54,341 nucleotides of DNA from a bacterium UBP15_UBA6099 (lineage in GTDB: Bacteria > UBP15 > UBA6099), in NCBI GenBank assembly GCA_002435745.1, contig DIWT01000009.1:1-54341 (forward strand). Reading direction: 5' to 3'. The notes under the pieces are model-generated. The model saw only the letters and a program-made list of their open reading frames with translations, was not told the DNA's origin and ran no database searches. Shown here piece after piece: positions 26,901 through 34,239 of this stretch. The stretch's first letter is position 1. Each line of letters begins with the position of its first letter. A program made the position numbers and the translations under genes.

Positions 26901-27238
26901 AACCATATCGTCAGCCGCTGCCCCTCGGACATGTCGGGCGCGACGAACCTTTTTCGGTAGAACCCGACGCTGTCAGAAGGATATCGATACCGCGCGCGCT
27001 CGAACCCGTCCATCTCCCAGTTGTGCGGAACGCTCGCGGCGCGCATCGACTCCTCCGGGAAATCCGGCGCGGGCGTCAGTTCCTCCCCCGGCGTTTCCCC
27101 GGGAGAAACGACAGCAAGCTTCCATTCGCCGTCCAGCGATATTTGCCCGAACTCGACCGTCGCCGGAGCCGCCATTGCCGCCGCCGCGGCAAGCGCCGCC
27201 ACCGCCGCTAGCAGAACCGACGCGATTATCCTAGCCAT
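23960..27238 (-). CDS. Secreted glycoside hydrolase family 2 protein, large LacZ-like type
   Basis: A 1092-residue protein with an N-terminal signal peptide (basic MARI, then an Ala-rich core ending in AMA-A). A sugar-binding jelly-roll (about 35-215), immunoglobulin-like domain, TIM barrel (about 320-590) and further beta domains fit large LacZ-like GH2 enzymes. The nucleophile-type Glu502 is present in AAEFLNALG. At the acid/base position the usual SLGNE reads SLGDD, so Asp426 stands where Glu is expected. Activity may be altered. I chose ATG 27238, eight bases after GGAGAG. Earlier in-frame starts give no signal-like sequence. The natural substrate is unknown. Confidence 0.9.
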   Translation of the reverse strand: MARIIASVLLAAVAALAAAAAMAAPATVEFGQISLDGEWKLAVVSPGETPGEELTPAPDFPEESMRAASVPHNWEMDGFERARYRYPSDSVGFYRKRFVAPDMSEGQRLTIWFDGVLYGAEAWLNGKRLGSHIGGFTGFGFDITEFVVPGAENVLDVKATKSGTPGLEFDCGDDWALSGIYRSVYLRKLPAVYIENIKVETYFDERGEDAELRVRVWAKNGGADGGAVTASFELFAPGGSAGVVEASAEIAAGAGETVERILTAKIAKPLKWSAETPALYTLRTALSGGGSEPTTVETKVGFREIRTEGVLLLVNNAPVKLRGVVRREISAARGKAVTLEDAREDIRMMKRANINAVRTQLRPPHPAFLELCDEMGMYVFVEVPFGYGDFMLDRPEVFPLAEERVRETIERDWNHPSVIAWSLGDDNRWSEAHPKLLTLAKAIDSTRPLTMPGAGFHRDKLGEPLTEEAGILAPKNPDVEQLRLILADQVGRPGGRPVVAAEFLNALGRRLDTVEMWKAVEIYESSAGGFVSRWMDNGIIRAAEGERVYAHGEPLDVLADDTLFAHRRLDDGRIIDAHGAAGEDGLVDSDRNPRASYYEIRKIYSPIRIENGAMEFKPGQSGLELGIRNNYDFTDIEGARYYWKLFEDFEMIGAGAGSFAPLAPRSAGVQRFAVDFPRTVRRGVPYLLRISVYDIAGALIDSHQVELKPALPLHVEASFEREYSLKWLPANARATVFAFKGGEPVPYEATIKVSNEGNIIAVKKHSGTAEQGAPAQLVRFDEWWTAQRVMPRKGVLRVDAEVDTPQGGVKASGFMRLATPLQVRHEEDAISVGNEDFNVRLYRETGLIGRVRVDGAVSDIEGPALSVWRELLPVETTQPSFRLYGETTLPALKGMSPEVEQLKVSSESPERVWLTAKVFYHLPGGGAAGFRAVYDYDIDCNGVVAVKYRIMPEIGAAELLEMGVSFAFPPEFDTLTVAGVGPDAYPGSILGTETSMLQTVKRSSAHPGFGANMTAARRATVSASDKSVRFEFPFESANHNARADKDGRRFILRVNPWVKHPYIANADPPDSDRVLVRDGDMFEGSVAIRLLD

Positions 27239-27422
27239 AGACATTTCTCTCCACCGCATATTATAACACGCTCCGGCGACACGCGCCTCGCCCGGAAAAC
27301 TATTACAGTCGCTCGGCATCGTTTCATGACTCGAATGGCATTTTCAAACCTGTCTGTTTTTTCGGGAATAATGTAAAATTCATTTCGCGCCGCCAAACGC
27401 GGCGAATGCTCACGGAGGAAGT

Positions 27423-28448
27423 ATGACGCCGATTCAGATGTTCATGGCCGCGGCCAGATTTGAAAAGACTGAGCATGCGCCCGTCGCCGGAGCGATAACA
27501 GAGTTCTATATGTCCACCATCACGCCGGGGCTGGAAGACATGTCGGACCCGTCGCAACAGATCCGGATGCTTGAGCGGGCGGACGAGCTTTTCCCCAACA
27601 TACCGATCATATTCGTCGCGGACCCTACGCCCAGCCTGTTTCCGGCGCTTATCCGCAACCTGAGCGAGGCGGCGGACGGCGGCCCCCTATCCGCCGATGT
27701 CTTCCGCCGGACGAAACTGCCCGACCCCGGTTCCACTCTGGAAAATCTGGCCCGGATGGATGAAATTTCCTTCATCTCCGAACACATGCCCGAAAGGCTT
27801 AAGGAACAATACGGCTACTGCCGGGGACTTGTCAGGTTCGAAAACCCTTTCGACAGCCTTGTCGAGGTCGTCGGCTCGAGCGACTGGTTCCTTAAAATCA
27901 AGTCCGACCCCGGCTTTATCGAAGCGGCGATGGAGTTGTTCACCGAGGCGAGTGTCGCCGGAGCGAAATGGCTGGCGGAGAAAATCGGGGCGCCAGACCG
28001 CGTCATTCTCGCCGAGGATTTTCCGGGGATGATAAGCTCCGCTGCCTTTTCGCGTTTCGTCGCTCCTTTTCACCGCCGCATCTTCGACACGTTTCCGAAC
28101 GCGCTAAAAATCCTTCATAACGACTCCCGCACCACTCACCTTCTCGACGTCCTTCCGTCTTGCGGCATGGAGTTGTTTCATTTCGGATACGAGAACGACA
28201 TCCGGCAGACAAAAGAGGCGATGAAGGGGCGCGTCGCCCTGATGGGAAACATTTCGCCGATGGGAGTTCTTGCGCGCGGCTCCGACGAAGAGGTCCGCCG
28301 CGCCTGCCTCGAAGTTCTCAAAGCGGGAGCGCCCGGCGGCGGCTTCATCTTCGCCACCGGCGGCGAAGTCAACCCCGGAACAGACCCCGCCCGCGTCAAC
28401 CTCATGCTCCATCTGGCTAAGATGTTTAATGCGGATTCGATGATATAA
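27423..28448 (+). CDS. UroD-like protein, atypical (metal ligands missing)
   Basis: A 341-residue TIM-barrel protein of the uroporphyrinogen decarboxylase/MtaA-CmuA superfamily, whose members either decarboxylate porphyrinogens or transfer methyl groups from corrinoids. In the methyltransferases zinc is bound by His-x-Cys and a later Cys. Here the first site reads H232-N-D234 and the second reads ATGGEV (311-316) with Gly in place of Cys, so a zinc/corrinoid methyltransferase role is unlikely. The UroD N-terminal arginine signature is also absent. GGAGG lies before the ATG. A single gene in its own transcript, function unknown. Confidence 0.75.
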   Translation: MTPIQMFMAAARFEKTEHAPVAGAITEFYMSTITPGLEDMSDPSQQIRMLERADELFPNIPIIFVADPTPSLFPALIRNLSEAADGGPLSADVFRRTKLPDPGSTLENLARMDEISFISEHMPERLKEQYGYCRGLVRFENPFDSLVEVVGSSDWFLKIKSDPGFIEAAMELFTEASVAGAKWLAEKIGAPDRVILAEDFPGMISSAAFSRFVAPFHRRIFDTFPNALKILHNDSRTTHLLDVLPSCGMELFHFGYENDIRQTKEAMKGRVALMGNISPMGVLARGSDEEVRRACLEVLKAGAPGGGFIFATGGEVNPGTDPARVNLMLHLAKMFNADSMI

Positions 28449-28468
28449 ACTTCTTGTATGAGTCTTTC

Positions 28469-28521
28469 CGCAAGTTTGCGGGGCAACCATTTTTTGCAAA
28501 AATTGGTTTCCCCGCGCCCCT
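28469..28521 (+). repeat. 53-base 3'-end module, copy 2 (terminator of the UroD-like gene)
   Basis: Begins 21 bases after the UroD-like stop. It matches 218-270 (minus strand) at 47 of 53 positions, including the TTTTTTGCAAAAA run. Confidence 0.75.
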
Positions 28522-28601
28522 CCCAAAAATATTCTTGGACGCCGGTTTTGTTGAACTCCGTTCATTACAAAACCGGCTCTCGCGCGTCATTGTCTTTATT
28601 C

Positions 28602-28687
28602 ATCGTTGCCAAGGTATCCTTGGCAACGATTGGCTAAAAGAAAGCGGAGCTTTCGGTCTATCCGTTACCAAGGCGACCTTGGTAACG
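28602..28687. repeat. Composite A-C-A' hairpin element, copy 1
   Basis: Palindrome A (28602-28630, 13-base arms, loop TAT), a small hairpin GAAAGC-GGA-GCTTTC, then palindrome A' (28663-28687, 11-base arms CGTTACCAAGG / CCTTGGTAACG, loop CGA). A' has G-to-A in one arm and C-to-T in the other relative to A, so pairing is kept. Confidence 0.85.
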
Positions 28688-28709
28688 ATAAAAATATAAC
28701 TCTTGGTCA

Positions 28710-28728
28710 GGGCTGGGAGACCCAGCCC
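28710..28728. repeat. GC-rich hairpin GGGCTGGG-AGA-CCCAGCCC
   Basis: Perfect 8-base arms with a 3-base loop. It belongs to the same architectural class as 28802-28820 and 42540-42595, but with a different arm sequence. Confidence 0.75.
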
Positions 28729-28801
28729 CTACGAAATAAATTCATGGTCTGGCGGTATATAGATATGCGATTTTCACGGCGGGGAAAACATAGGGACGTA
28801 G

Positions 28802-28820
28802 GGGCGCGGTTGCCGCGCCC
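28802..28820. repeat. GC-rich hairpin GGGCGCGG-TTG-CCGCGCCC
   Basis: Perfect 8-base arms with a 3-base loop, in the upstream region of the next gene. Confidence 0.75.
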
Positions 28821-28973
28821 TGCTGCGATTAAAACCGAGCGAAAAACGGGGTCAGCCTGATCGCAAACAAGATAAAGGATGATGGGGACATTCGCGCGGT
28901 TTTTTGCGGTGGGCGTTCTCGTTTATTTTAGATGTGATAAAATCTCAGAACAACTTATAACGCGGCGGATAAC

Positions 28974-30314
28974 ATGCGTAGTCGGCTATTCAAAAAAGTC
29001 ATCATCGCGATAGGATTTTTGATACTAGCGTCAGCCGTATATTGCGCATATTGGGCAAACAAACCGGACGCGCCTCTACTCTACAGCGAACCTGCGGAAA
29101 CTAATTGTTCGGTTATTCCGCGCAATCTCAATGGCTTTTCAGTTTATCGGAACATTATTGAAAGCTTGCCGGAAACAGAAAATCTTTTCTCAAGAATCGT
29201 TGAAGCGCATCAAAAAAGGCCAATCGACGACGCGACTGAATTGAAAATGAAAGAAGACTTCTTTCCAATTCTCAGCCAATTGCCAAACGCTTTGGAATAT
29301 GAACATTTCTTTGTTGATTCTTATGAACGGATTGACACATCATCCGCCAAAGACGAGGCTTACAGTTTTGACACAGCGATAGCTTCCCCGATAAGGATTC
29401 AAATGTTGCTGGCTACTCTTGCTGAAAAGGAGTTTCTTGACGGCCTCCCGGAAAAAGGAATCAGTCATATTGAATTTGCTGTAAAACTAGGATATGGATT
29501 GCAAAACTCATGTGGCGGATATCTTGGGCTGGCAATAGGAACGAAAGTTCAATGCGAGAATCTCGTAGAGATAAACAAAATAGCATCGACTCGATTAAGC
29601 GACAATAAAACATTGGAAAGACTATCTCAAATCCTCAGAGGCTACTCGCCGACGTCGGACAATTGGCATGACGCGGCTCAATACGAATGCGAACGCGCAA
29701 AAGCATCGCTGTCCACATTGCTTAAGGATAATTCGGAGTCAAGTGTTCTCGGGAGAGCGAAAGATCGCATATTTTTAAGAGAAAACTATATGCTCAACGA
29801 GATAGCGTCGTTTTGCTCTGCTTTTATAAAACTGCAGGATAAGCCATATAGCGAAGCCGGCGCCGCCGAAACGCTGAACAGTGTTTGTGAAGAAAAAAAT
29901 GCCGCATTTAGATATTCATGGATATTGAACCCGCACAAGCGTGTCGGCCACATTGGAAAAATAATAATGTGCGTTAGCGGATCGAATCAAATAAAGATCC
30001 ATGACAGTAGCCTTGCTATGCGAGTCGCATGGACAATTGCCGAAACGCGGATTGCCATACTTCGATATCACAATGACAATGGTTTTTTGCCACAGTCGCT
30101 TGATTCCCTTGCGCCGGAATATCTTGCTTACGCTCCTATAGATCTGATGGATGGCCGCCCGTTGCGTTATGACCCTGTTCGAGGCGCAATATGGTCTATC
30201 GGGTTCGATCTTGATGATAACAACGGGAAACCTGACAACCATTCGTCTGAAGAAAACCTTTGCGACTTTAATCAACAAAGCAAAGGGGATATTGCGCTCC
30301 AAATAATGCCTTAA
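28974..30314 (+). CDS. Anchored protein of unknown function with a pseudopilin-like C-terminus
   Basis: A 446-residue protein with a basic N-terminus and one membrane helix (about 9-27), the rest probably outside the cytoplasm. Most is helical and I do not recognise it. The last 90 residues follow a pattern known from pseudopilin-like proteins of large-genome bacteria: helix ALRYHNDNG, then PQSLDSLAPEYL, then DLMDGRPLRYDP, then SIGFDLDDNNG. The gene is less GC-rich than the core genes and lies between repeat clusters. It shows no operon partners. The start ATG has only a weak ribosome site. Confidence 0.65.
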   Translation: MRSRLFKKVIIAIGFLILASAVYCAYWANKPDAPLLYSEPAETNCSVIPRNLNGFSVYRNIIESLPETENLFSRIVEAHQKRPIDDATELKMKEDFFPILSQLPNALEYEHFFVDSYERIDTSSAKDEAYSFDTAIASPIRIQMLLATLAEKEFLDGLPEKGISHIEFAVKLGYGLQNSCGGYLGLAIGTKVQCENLVEINKIASTRLSDNKTLERLSQILRGYSPTSDNWHDAAQYECERAKASLSTLLKDNSESSVLGRAKDRIFLRENYMLNEIASFCSAFIKLQDKPYSEAGAAETLNSVCEEKNAAFRYSWILNPHKRVGHIGKIIMCVSGSNQIKIHDSSLAMRVAWTIAETRIAILRYHNDNGFLPQSLDSLAPEYLAYAPIDLMDGRPLRYDPVRGAIWSIGFDLDDNNGKPDNHSSEENLCDFNQQSKGDIALQIMP

Positions 30315-30407
30315 TAGAAAATCAAGCGCATCTCGGCATTCAGAGATAGCGGAAAAGCCCCGCCATTGCGTTCATCTCACAATCAGTTTTCGCGCGTCAT
30401 TGTCTTT

Positions 30408-30444
30408 ATTCATCGATGCCAAGGAGACCTTGGCATCGATGAAT
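30408..30444. repeat. Family A palindrome, copy with compensatory changes
   Basis: Perfect 17-base arms around AGA. The usual ATCGTTGCC arm is ATCGATGCC here and the other arm changes to match (GGCATCGAT). The 25 bases before it (CGCGCGTCATTGTCTTTATT and beyond) are identical to those before the 28602 copy. It lies between two convergent gene ends. Confidence 0.85.
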
Positions 30445-30480
30445 AAACATCTTCTATCGTTTTTTATCGGGTTGAAGGTT

Positions 30481-31236
30481 TTACGCGCTCAGTTCGCGGC
30501 AGATGACGGCGGCGAAGTATCCGGCTCCGAAGCCGTTGTCGATGTTGACGACGGCAACTCCGGGAGCGCAGGTGTTGAGCATTCCGAGAAGGGCGGAAAG
30601 CCCTTTGAAGGAAGCGCCGTAACCGACGCTGGTCGGGACGGCGATGATGGGCCTTCCGGTCAGCCCGCCGACGACGCTCGCGAGCGCTCCTTCCATTCCC
30701 GCCGCCACAACTATCGCCCCGGCGGTGTCAAGTTTCTCTCTGTTGCCGAGCAGCCGATGTATACCCGCCACTCCCACGTCGTACAGCCTTTCTACAGGGC
30801 AACCCATCGTTTCCGCGGTGACTAGCGCCTCTTCGGCGACCGGGATGTCCGACGTTCCGGCGGTCACGATAAGCGCTCGCTTTGCGCAGACCGGCGGCGG
30901 ATCGTATATCATTCGCACGGTCCGCGCCGCGGCGTTGTATTCCACGCCCGGTTCTATCTCCCTCGCAAGCTCCGCCACTCTCTCCCCGGCCCGCGTCAGC
31001 AGCATGTTCACCCGCCTCGCGGCGTATGTCTTCACTATCTCCCGCAGATGCTCGTCGCTCTTGCCCTCGCTGTACACCACTTCGGGAAACCCTTTGCGCA
31101 ACGCGCGGTGATGGTCCAATTTCACGCCGTCAAGCTCTTCGAAAGGGAGCGTCTTGAGGCGTTCGCAGGCCTCATCGACGGACACCTCGCCGCGTCCGAC
31201 CGATTCAAGAAGCTCTCTTAATCTGTTACCGTTCAT
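30481..31236 (-). CDS. larB: Nickel-pincer cofactor biosynthesis protein LarB
   Basis: A 251-residue LarB, which carboxylates and hydrolyses nicotinic acid adenine dinucleotide in the first step to the nickel-pincer nucleotide cofactor of lactate racemase and related enzymes. The C-terminal half is PurE-like (TAGTSDIPVAEEA, and GYGASFKGLSALLGML followed by NIDNGFGAGYFAA). GGAAGGA precedes the ATG, four bases after the larE stop. larC, needed for nickel insertion, is not in the window. The client enzyme is unknown. Confidence 0.92.
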   Translation of the reverse strand: MNGNRLRELLESVGRGEVSVDEACERLKTLPFEELDGVKLDHHRALRKGFPEVVYSEGKSDEHLREIVKTYAARRVNMLLTRAGERVAELAREIEPGVEYNAAARTVRMIYDPPPVCAKRALIVTAGTSDIPVAEEALVTAETMGCPVERLYDVGVAGIHRLLGNREKLDTAGAIVVAAGMEGALASVVGGLTGRPIIAVPTSVGYGASFKGLSALLGMLNTCAPGVAVVNIDNGFGAGYFAAVICRELSA

Positions 31237-31240
31237 ATCT

Positions 31241-32083
31241 TCAATCCTTCCGCGCGCCGCCGTTAAGAGCCTCGTTCAGGCTGCCCGTGCGGTATCCGAG
31301 CAGGTCGAGGGCGACATAATGGTAGCCGAGGGAGCGGAGGGCGTCAACGAGAGCGCGGCGGGCCGCCGAGGAAGCGACCGCCGGTATGTCCTGTTCCGGA
31401 ACCTCTACGCGGGCGACGTCTCCGTGATGCCTGACGCGGACCTGACGCGCGCCCGTCAGTTCCCTTACTTTCGATTCCGCTTCCGCTATGCGCCCCATCA
31501 GTCCGGGCGTCAGTTTCACTCCGTACGGCACTCGCGAGGCCAGACACGCGGCGGCGGGACGGTCCCAAGCGGGCAGCCCCAGCGCCTTTGAAATCTCTCT
31601 TACATCCGCTTTCGTCAACCCGGCGTCCGCGATTGGCTTTGCCACATTAAGCTCCGCCGCAGCCCTGCTCCCCGGCCTGTAATCGCTCGAATCATCCGCG
31701 TTCGACCCATCGGCGACCCGCGCGTATCCGCGTTCGGCCCTTATCCGTTCAAGCGCGCCGAACAGCTCTTTTTTACAGTGGTAGCACCTGTCGGGCGGGT
31801 TCGAGCGGAACACAGGGTCGTCGAACTCCCGCGTGGAAATGACGAGGTGCGGCGCGCCGAGGCTCGCGGCCGTCGCCTTCGCCGTTTCAAGCTCTTCGGG
31901 TGTGTACGTTTCGGATTCGGCGGTGACAAGAACGACGCGGCCGCACAGTTCCTCCGATGCCACTCGCGCCAGCAGCGAGCTGTCCGCCCCGCCGGAAAAA
32001 GCGACGACCGCCGAGCCGAGCGCGCGGACTTCCGTCCTCAGCTTTTCAAGCTTTTCCTCTGTCGTCAGGCTCTGCGCCGTCAT
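31241..32083 (-). CDS. larE: Pyridinium-dithiocarboxylic acid synthase LarE
   Basis: A 280-residue PP-loop ATPase that adenylates and thiolates the LarB product. The PP-loop SGGADS is at 30-35. Cys180 in AACLASR matches the cysteine that serves as sacrificial sulfur donor in Lactobacillus LarE. Two more cysteines sit in C100-YH-C103. Some LarE proteins use three such cysteines to bind a [4Fe-4S] cluster and act catalytically, and this protein could be of that kind (inference). A TATAAT at 32167-32172 may start the transcript. Confidence 0.9.
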   Translation of the reverse strand: MTAQSLTTEEKLEKLRTEVRALGSAVVAFSGGADSSLLARVASEELCGRVVLVTAESETYTPEELETAKATAASLGAPHLVISTREFDDPVFRSNPPDRCYHCKKELFGALERIRAERGYARVADGSNADDSSDYRPGSRAAAELNVAKPIADAGLTKADVREISKALGLPAWDRPAAACLASRVPYGVKLTPGLMGRIAEAESKVRELTGARQVRVRHHGDVARVEVPEQDIPAVASSAARRALVDALRSLGYHYVALDLLGYRTGSLNEALNGGARKD

Positions 32084-32166
32084 TTCAGACTCTCCATATC
32101 GCGCTGAAAGCGCTCTCGGCGGCAGTCAAAGAAGCGAATCGACGCGCCGAACCGCCGCATTTTTCG

Positions 32167-32172
32167 ATTATA
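32167..32172 (-). promoter_or_regulatory. Possible -10 element for larE-larB
   Basis: Reads TATAAT on the minus strand, about 85 bases before larE. The -35 region is poor. A small TTTCGC/GCGAAA hairpin precedes it and could end the scpB transcript. Confidence 0.35.
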
Positions 32173-32203
32173 AGAAATTTTCGCCGTAGCGAAAGGTCGC
32201 CGG

Positions 32204-32725
32204 TCAGACTTTGGAGTCGTACGCTTCAAGCGGCGGGAGGTCTTCGAGCTTGTCCAGTCCGAGGTAGGAAAGGAAATCCGGCGTGGTGGAGAACAGGAAA
32301 GGGCGTCCGGGGGCGTCTTCCCTGCCGCTGATGCGGATCAGGCCTTTGTCTAGCAAGGACTTGATGGTTCCGGCGGAATTCACTCCGCGCAGCGCCTCTA
32401 TCGCGCCGCGCGTGACGGGTTGCTGATAGGCAATAATCGACATCGTCTCCAGCGACGCGCGGGAAAGCCGGGAACGATCCAGCCCGCCGAAGAACGCGCG
32501 AAGATGCTCGACGTATTCGCTCCTCGTGGCCATCTCCCAGCCGCCTGCGGTCTTGAGGACTTCCAGCCCGCCGCTCTGGCTCCGCGCCCTGAGCCTCTCT
32601 ATCGCCTCGCTCACAAGAGACGCGTCCACGTTAAGGTGCTCGGCGACATCCTCAAGTTTCACCGGCGTCGGCGACAGAAACAATATGCCTTCGATCACGT
32701 TGGTTATCTCGTCTATAGTGAGCAT
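32204..32725 (-). CDS. scpB: Segregation and condensation protein B
   Basis: A 173-residue ScpB, the winged-helix partner of the SMC-ScpA complex in chromosome condensation. The motif SLETMSIIAYQQPVTRGAIEALRGVNS in the second winged helix is diagnostic, though I give only its place (about 90-117). The start lies two bases after the scpA stop. No other SMC component is in the window. Confidence 0.93.
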   Translation of the reverse strand: MLTIDEITNVIEGILFLSPTPVKLEDVAEHLNVDASLVSEAIERLRARSQSGGLEVLKTAGGWEMATRSEYVEHLRAFFGGLDRSRLSRASLETMSIIAYQQPVTRGAIEALRGVNSAGTIKSLLDKGLIRISGREDAPGRPFLFSTTPDFLSYLGLDKLEDLPPLEAYDSKV

Positions 32726-32727
32726 GT

Positions 32728-33504
32728 TCAGCCCGCCCTTCCTTCAGCCTGCCTGACCCTTATCTCGATGTCCGCGTAGGGAGCGGACTGCTCGGCGGTG
32801 ATCCGGCCCTGATTGAGCAGGAACAGCACGGCCAAGAACGAGAGGGCCTTTTCCTCGCGCCGCGCTTCGGCGGACACGATTTCAGAGTATAGAGCCGGCT
32901 CGCCCCGGCGGGCCAGCAGAAAATCGAACACCTCGGATATCCTCATGGACAACAGTTTGGCGTCGTCCACCCGCACGCGGTACAGCCGCTCCTCCGGCTT
33001 CATGCGGAGCAGTTGTATCATGGTCTGCATGAGGTCGAACGGGGTGGCCTGTTCAAGAAATGAAATTTCGTCTATGAACTCCGGGAGGCCCTCCGAGCGG
33101 GTCCGCCGGGAGCGCAGTTTCGTCCCGTTGGTTTCTTCCAGAACGCGCAGCCGCAGCGCCACTTCCTGAAACCTGTGCTGCTGCTTCTTGAGCCTCTCGC
33201 GCACCTCGGTCGGCTCTTCTTCCGGCTGGACTTCCTCGGCTTCGAGGTCGGTGTCCTCGAACTGGTCTTGTCCGGGCAGAAGGTTGCGGGACTTGATGAA
33301 CATGAGCCGCGCCAGAGACAGGAAAGGGGTGAACCGCATGGTGTCGTGGCCGCCCGTTCTGGCGGCGTCGGCCAACTGGCGCGCGGCGTCGCCGAGCCGC
33401 ACGTCCAATATGTCCATCACGTGCGTCTTCACCGCCGACACAAGCTCTTCGAGCCTGCCGACGAATCCCGCCAGTTTCAGTTTCAACGCGTTCAGTATAT
33501 TCAT
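32728..33504 (-). CDS. scpA: Segregation and condensation protein A
   Basis: A 258-residue ScpA, the kleisin that bridges SMC heads and binds ScpB. The N-terminal helices around FVGRLEELVSAVKTHVMDILDV are a divergent form of the family start. The middle is acidic (EDTDLEAEEVQPEEEP) and the C-terminal winged helix (EKALSFLAVLFLLNQGRI) is clear. The pairing with scpB strengthens the call. It is downstream of an M50 protease gene with a 60-base gap. Confidence 0.88.
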   Translation of the reverse strand: MNILNALKLKLAGFVGRLEELVSAVKTHVMDILDVRLGDAARQLADAARTGGHDTMRFTPFLSLARLMFIKSRNLLPGQDQFEDTDLEAEEVQPEEEPTEVRERLKKQQHRFQEVALRLRVLEETNGTKLRSRRTRSEGLPEFIDEISFLEQATPFDLMQTMIQLLRMKPEERLYRVRVDDAKLLSMRISEVFDFLLARRGEPALYSEIVSAEARREEKALSFLAVLFLLNQGRITAEQSAPYADIEIRVRQAEGRAG

Positions 33505-33564
33505 TTGTTCCGCCGCGCTCCCCTGCGGCTGTTCAGTATACCAAATATGCGCGCGCCGCGCCCG

Positions 33565-34233
33565 TCATAGGATAAAAATATAGTAGGCGAAGCTCATGAC
33601 CGCGTACAGCGCGCCCCTGAAAAAGATGTCGAACACGCCGAACCACAGCCCTGCCAGAAGGATGAGGAATCCGAAAGGCTCGATGCGCGCAAGCGCCACA
33701 GCCTGCCTCGGCGGCAACAGCATCATCAAAACCTTCGAGCCGTCCAGCGGCGGTATCGGTATCAGATTGAAAACTATCAATATGCCGTTCAGCGCGATGA
33801 ACCTCATCACCACCATCCGGATATACTGCGCCGCCGCGCTTTCACCGTAGATAGAGCCGTCCGCCCCCAGTTCCAACACTCCCGCCATCAACAACAGTTT
33901 GATTATGACGACGGTAAACACTATCAGAGCCAAGTTCGCCGCCACTCCGGCGACGGAAACGACTATGAAGTCGCGCCTGAAATTCCTGAAGCGCGCAGGA
34001 TTCACCGGAACAGGTTTGGCCCATCCGAACCCGACGCCCGCCATCGCTGAGATGATGAAAAAAACGAGGCCGACAGGGTCGATGTGCGCTATCGGGTTCA
34101 GCGTGAGCCTGCCCGAAAGCCTCGCCGTGTCGTCGCCCGCTCTCAGCGCCGCGTATCCGTGCGCCACCTCGTGGAACATTATGGCGATCAGAAAGAAAGG
34201 AAAGAAAACTACAAGGTTAATGATATTGTCCAT
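33565..34233 (-). CDS. Site-2 protease family (M50) membrane metalloprotease
   Basis: A 222-residue multi-pass membrane protein. The zinc-binding HEVAH is at 21-25 in the first helix, GWAKPVPVNP follows in the usual place, and IPPLDGSKV carries the third ligand Asp. No PDZ domain is present, so it belongs to the short Rip-like class. In many genomes such genes lie next to scpA/scpB as here. The substrate is unknown. It is six bases from the cca stop. Confidence 0.88.
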   Translation of the reverse strand: MDNIINLVVFFPFFLIAIMFHEVAHGYAALRAGDDTARLSGRLTLNPIAHIDPVGLVFFIISAMAGVGFGWAKPVPVNPARFRNFRRDFIVVSVAGVAANLALIVFTVVIIKLLLMAGVLELGADGSIYGESAAAQYIRMVVMRFIALNGILIVFNLIPIPPLDGSKVLMMLLPPRQAVALARIEPFGFLILLAGLWFGVFDIFFRGALYAVMSFAYYIFIL

Positions 34234-34239
34234 TTAAGA

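Larger units (their letters stand above)
28449..28973. other. Intergenic region packed with hairpin repeats
   Basis: No real gene. It contains the second copy of the 53-base module (28469-28521), two family A palindromes with a small hairpin between them (28602-28687), and two GC-rich hairpins with 3-base loops (28710-28728 and 28802-28820). A short T-poor stretch near 28930-28945 (GATAAAAT) may be the -10 of the next gene. Confidence 0.7.
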
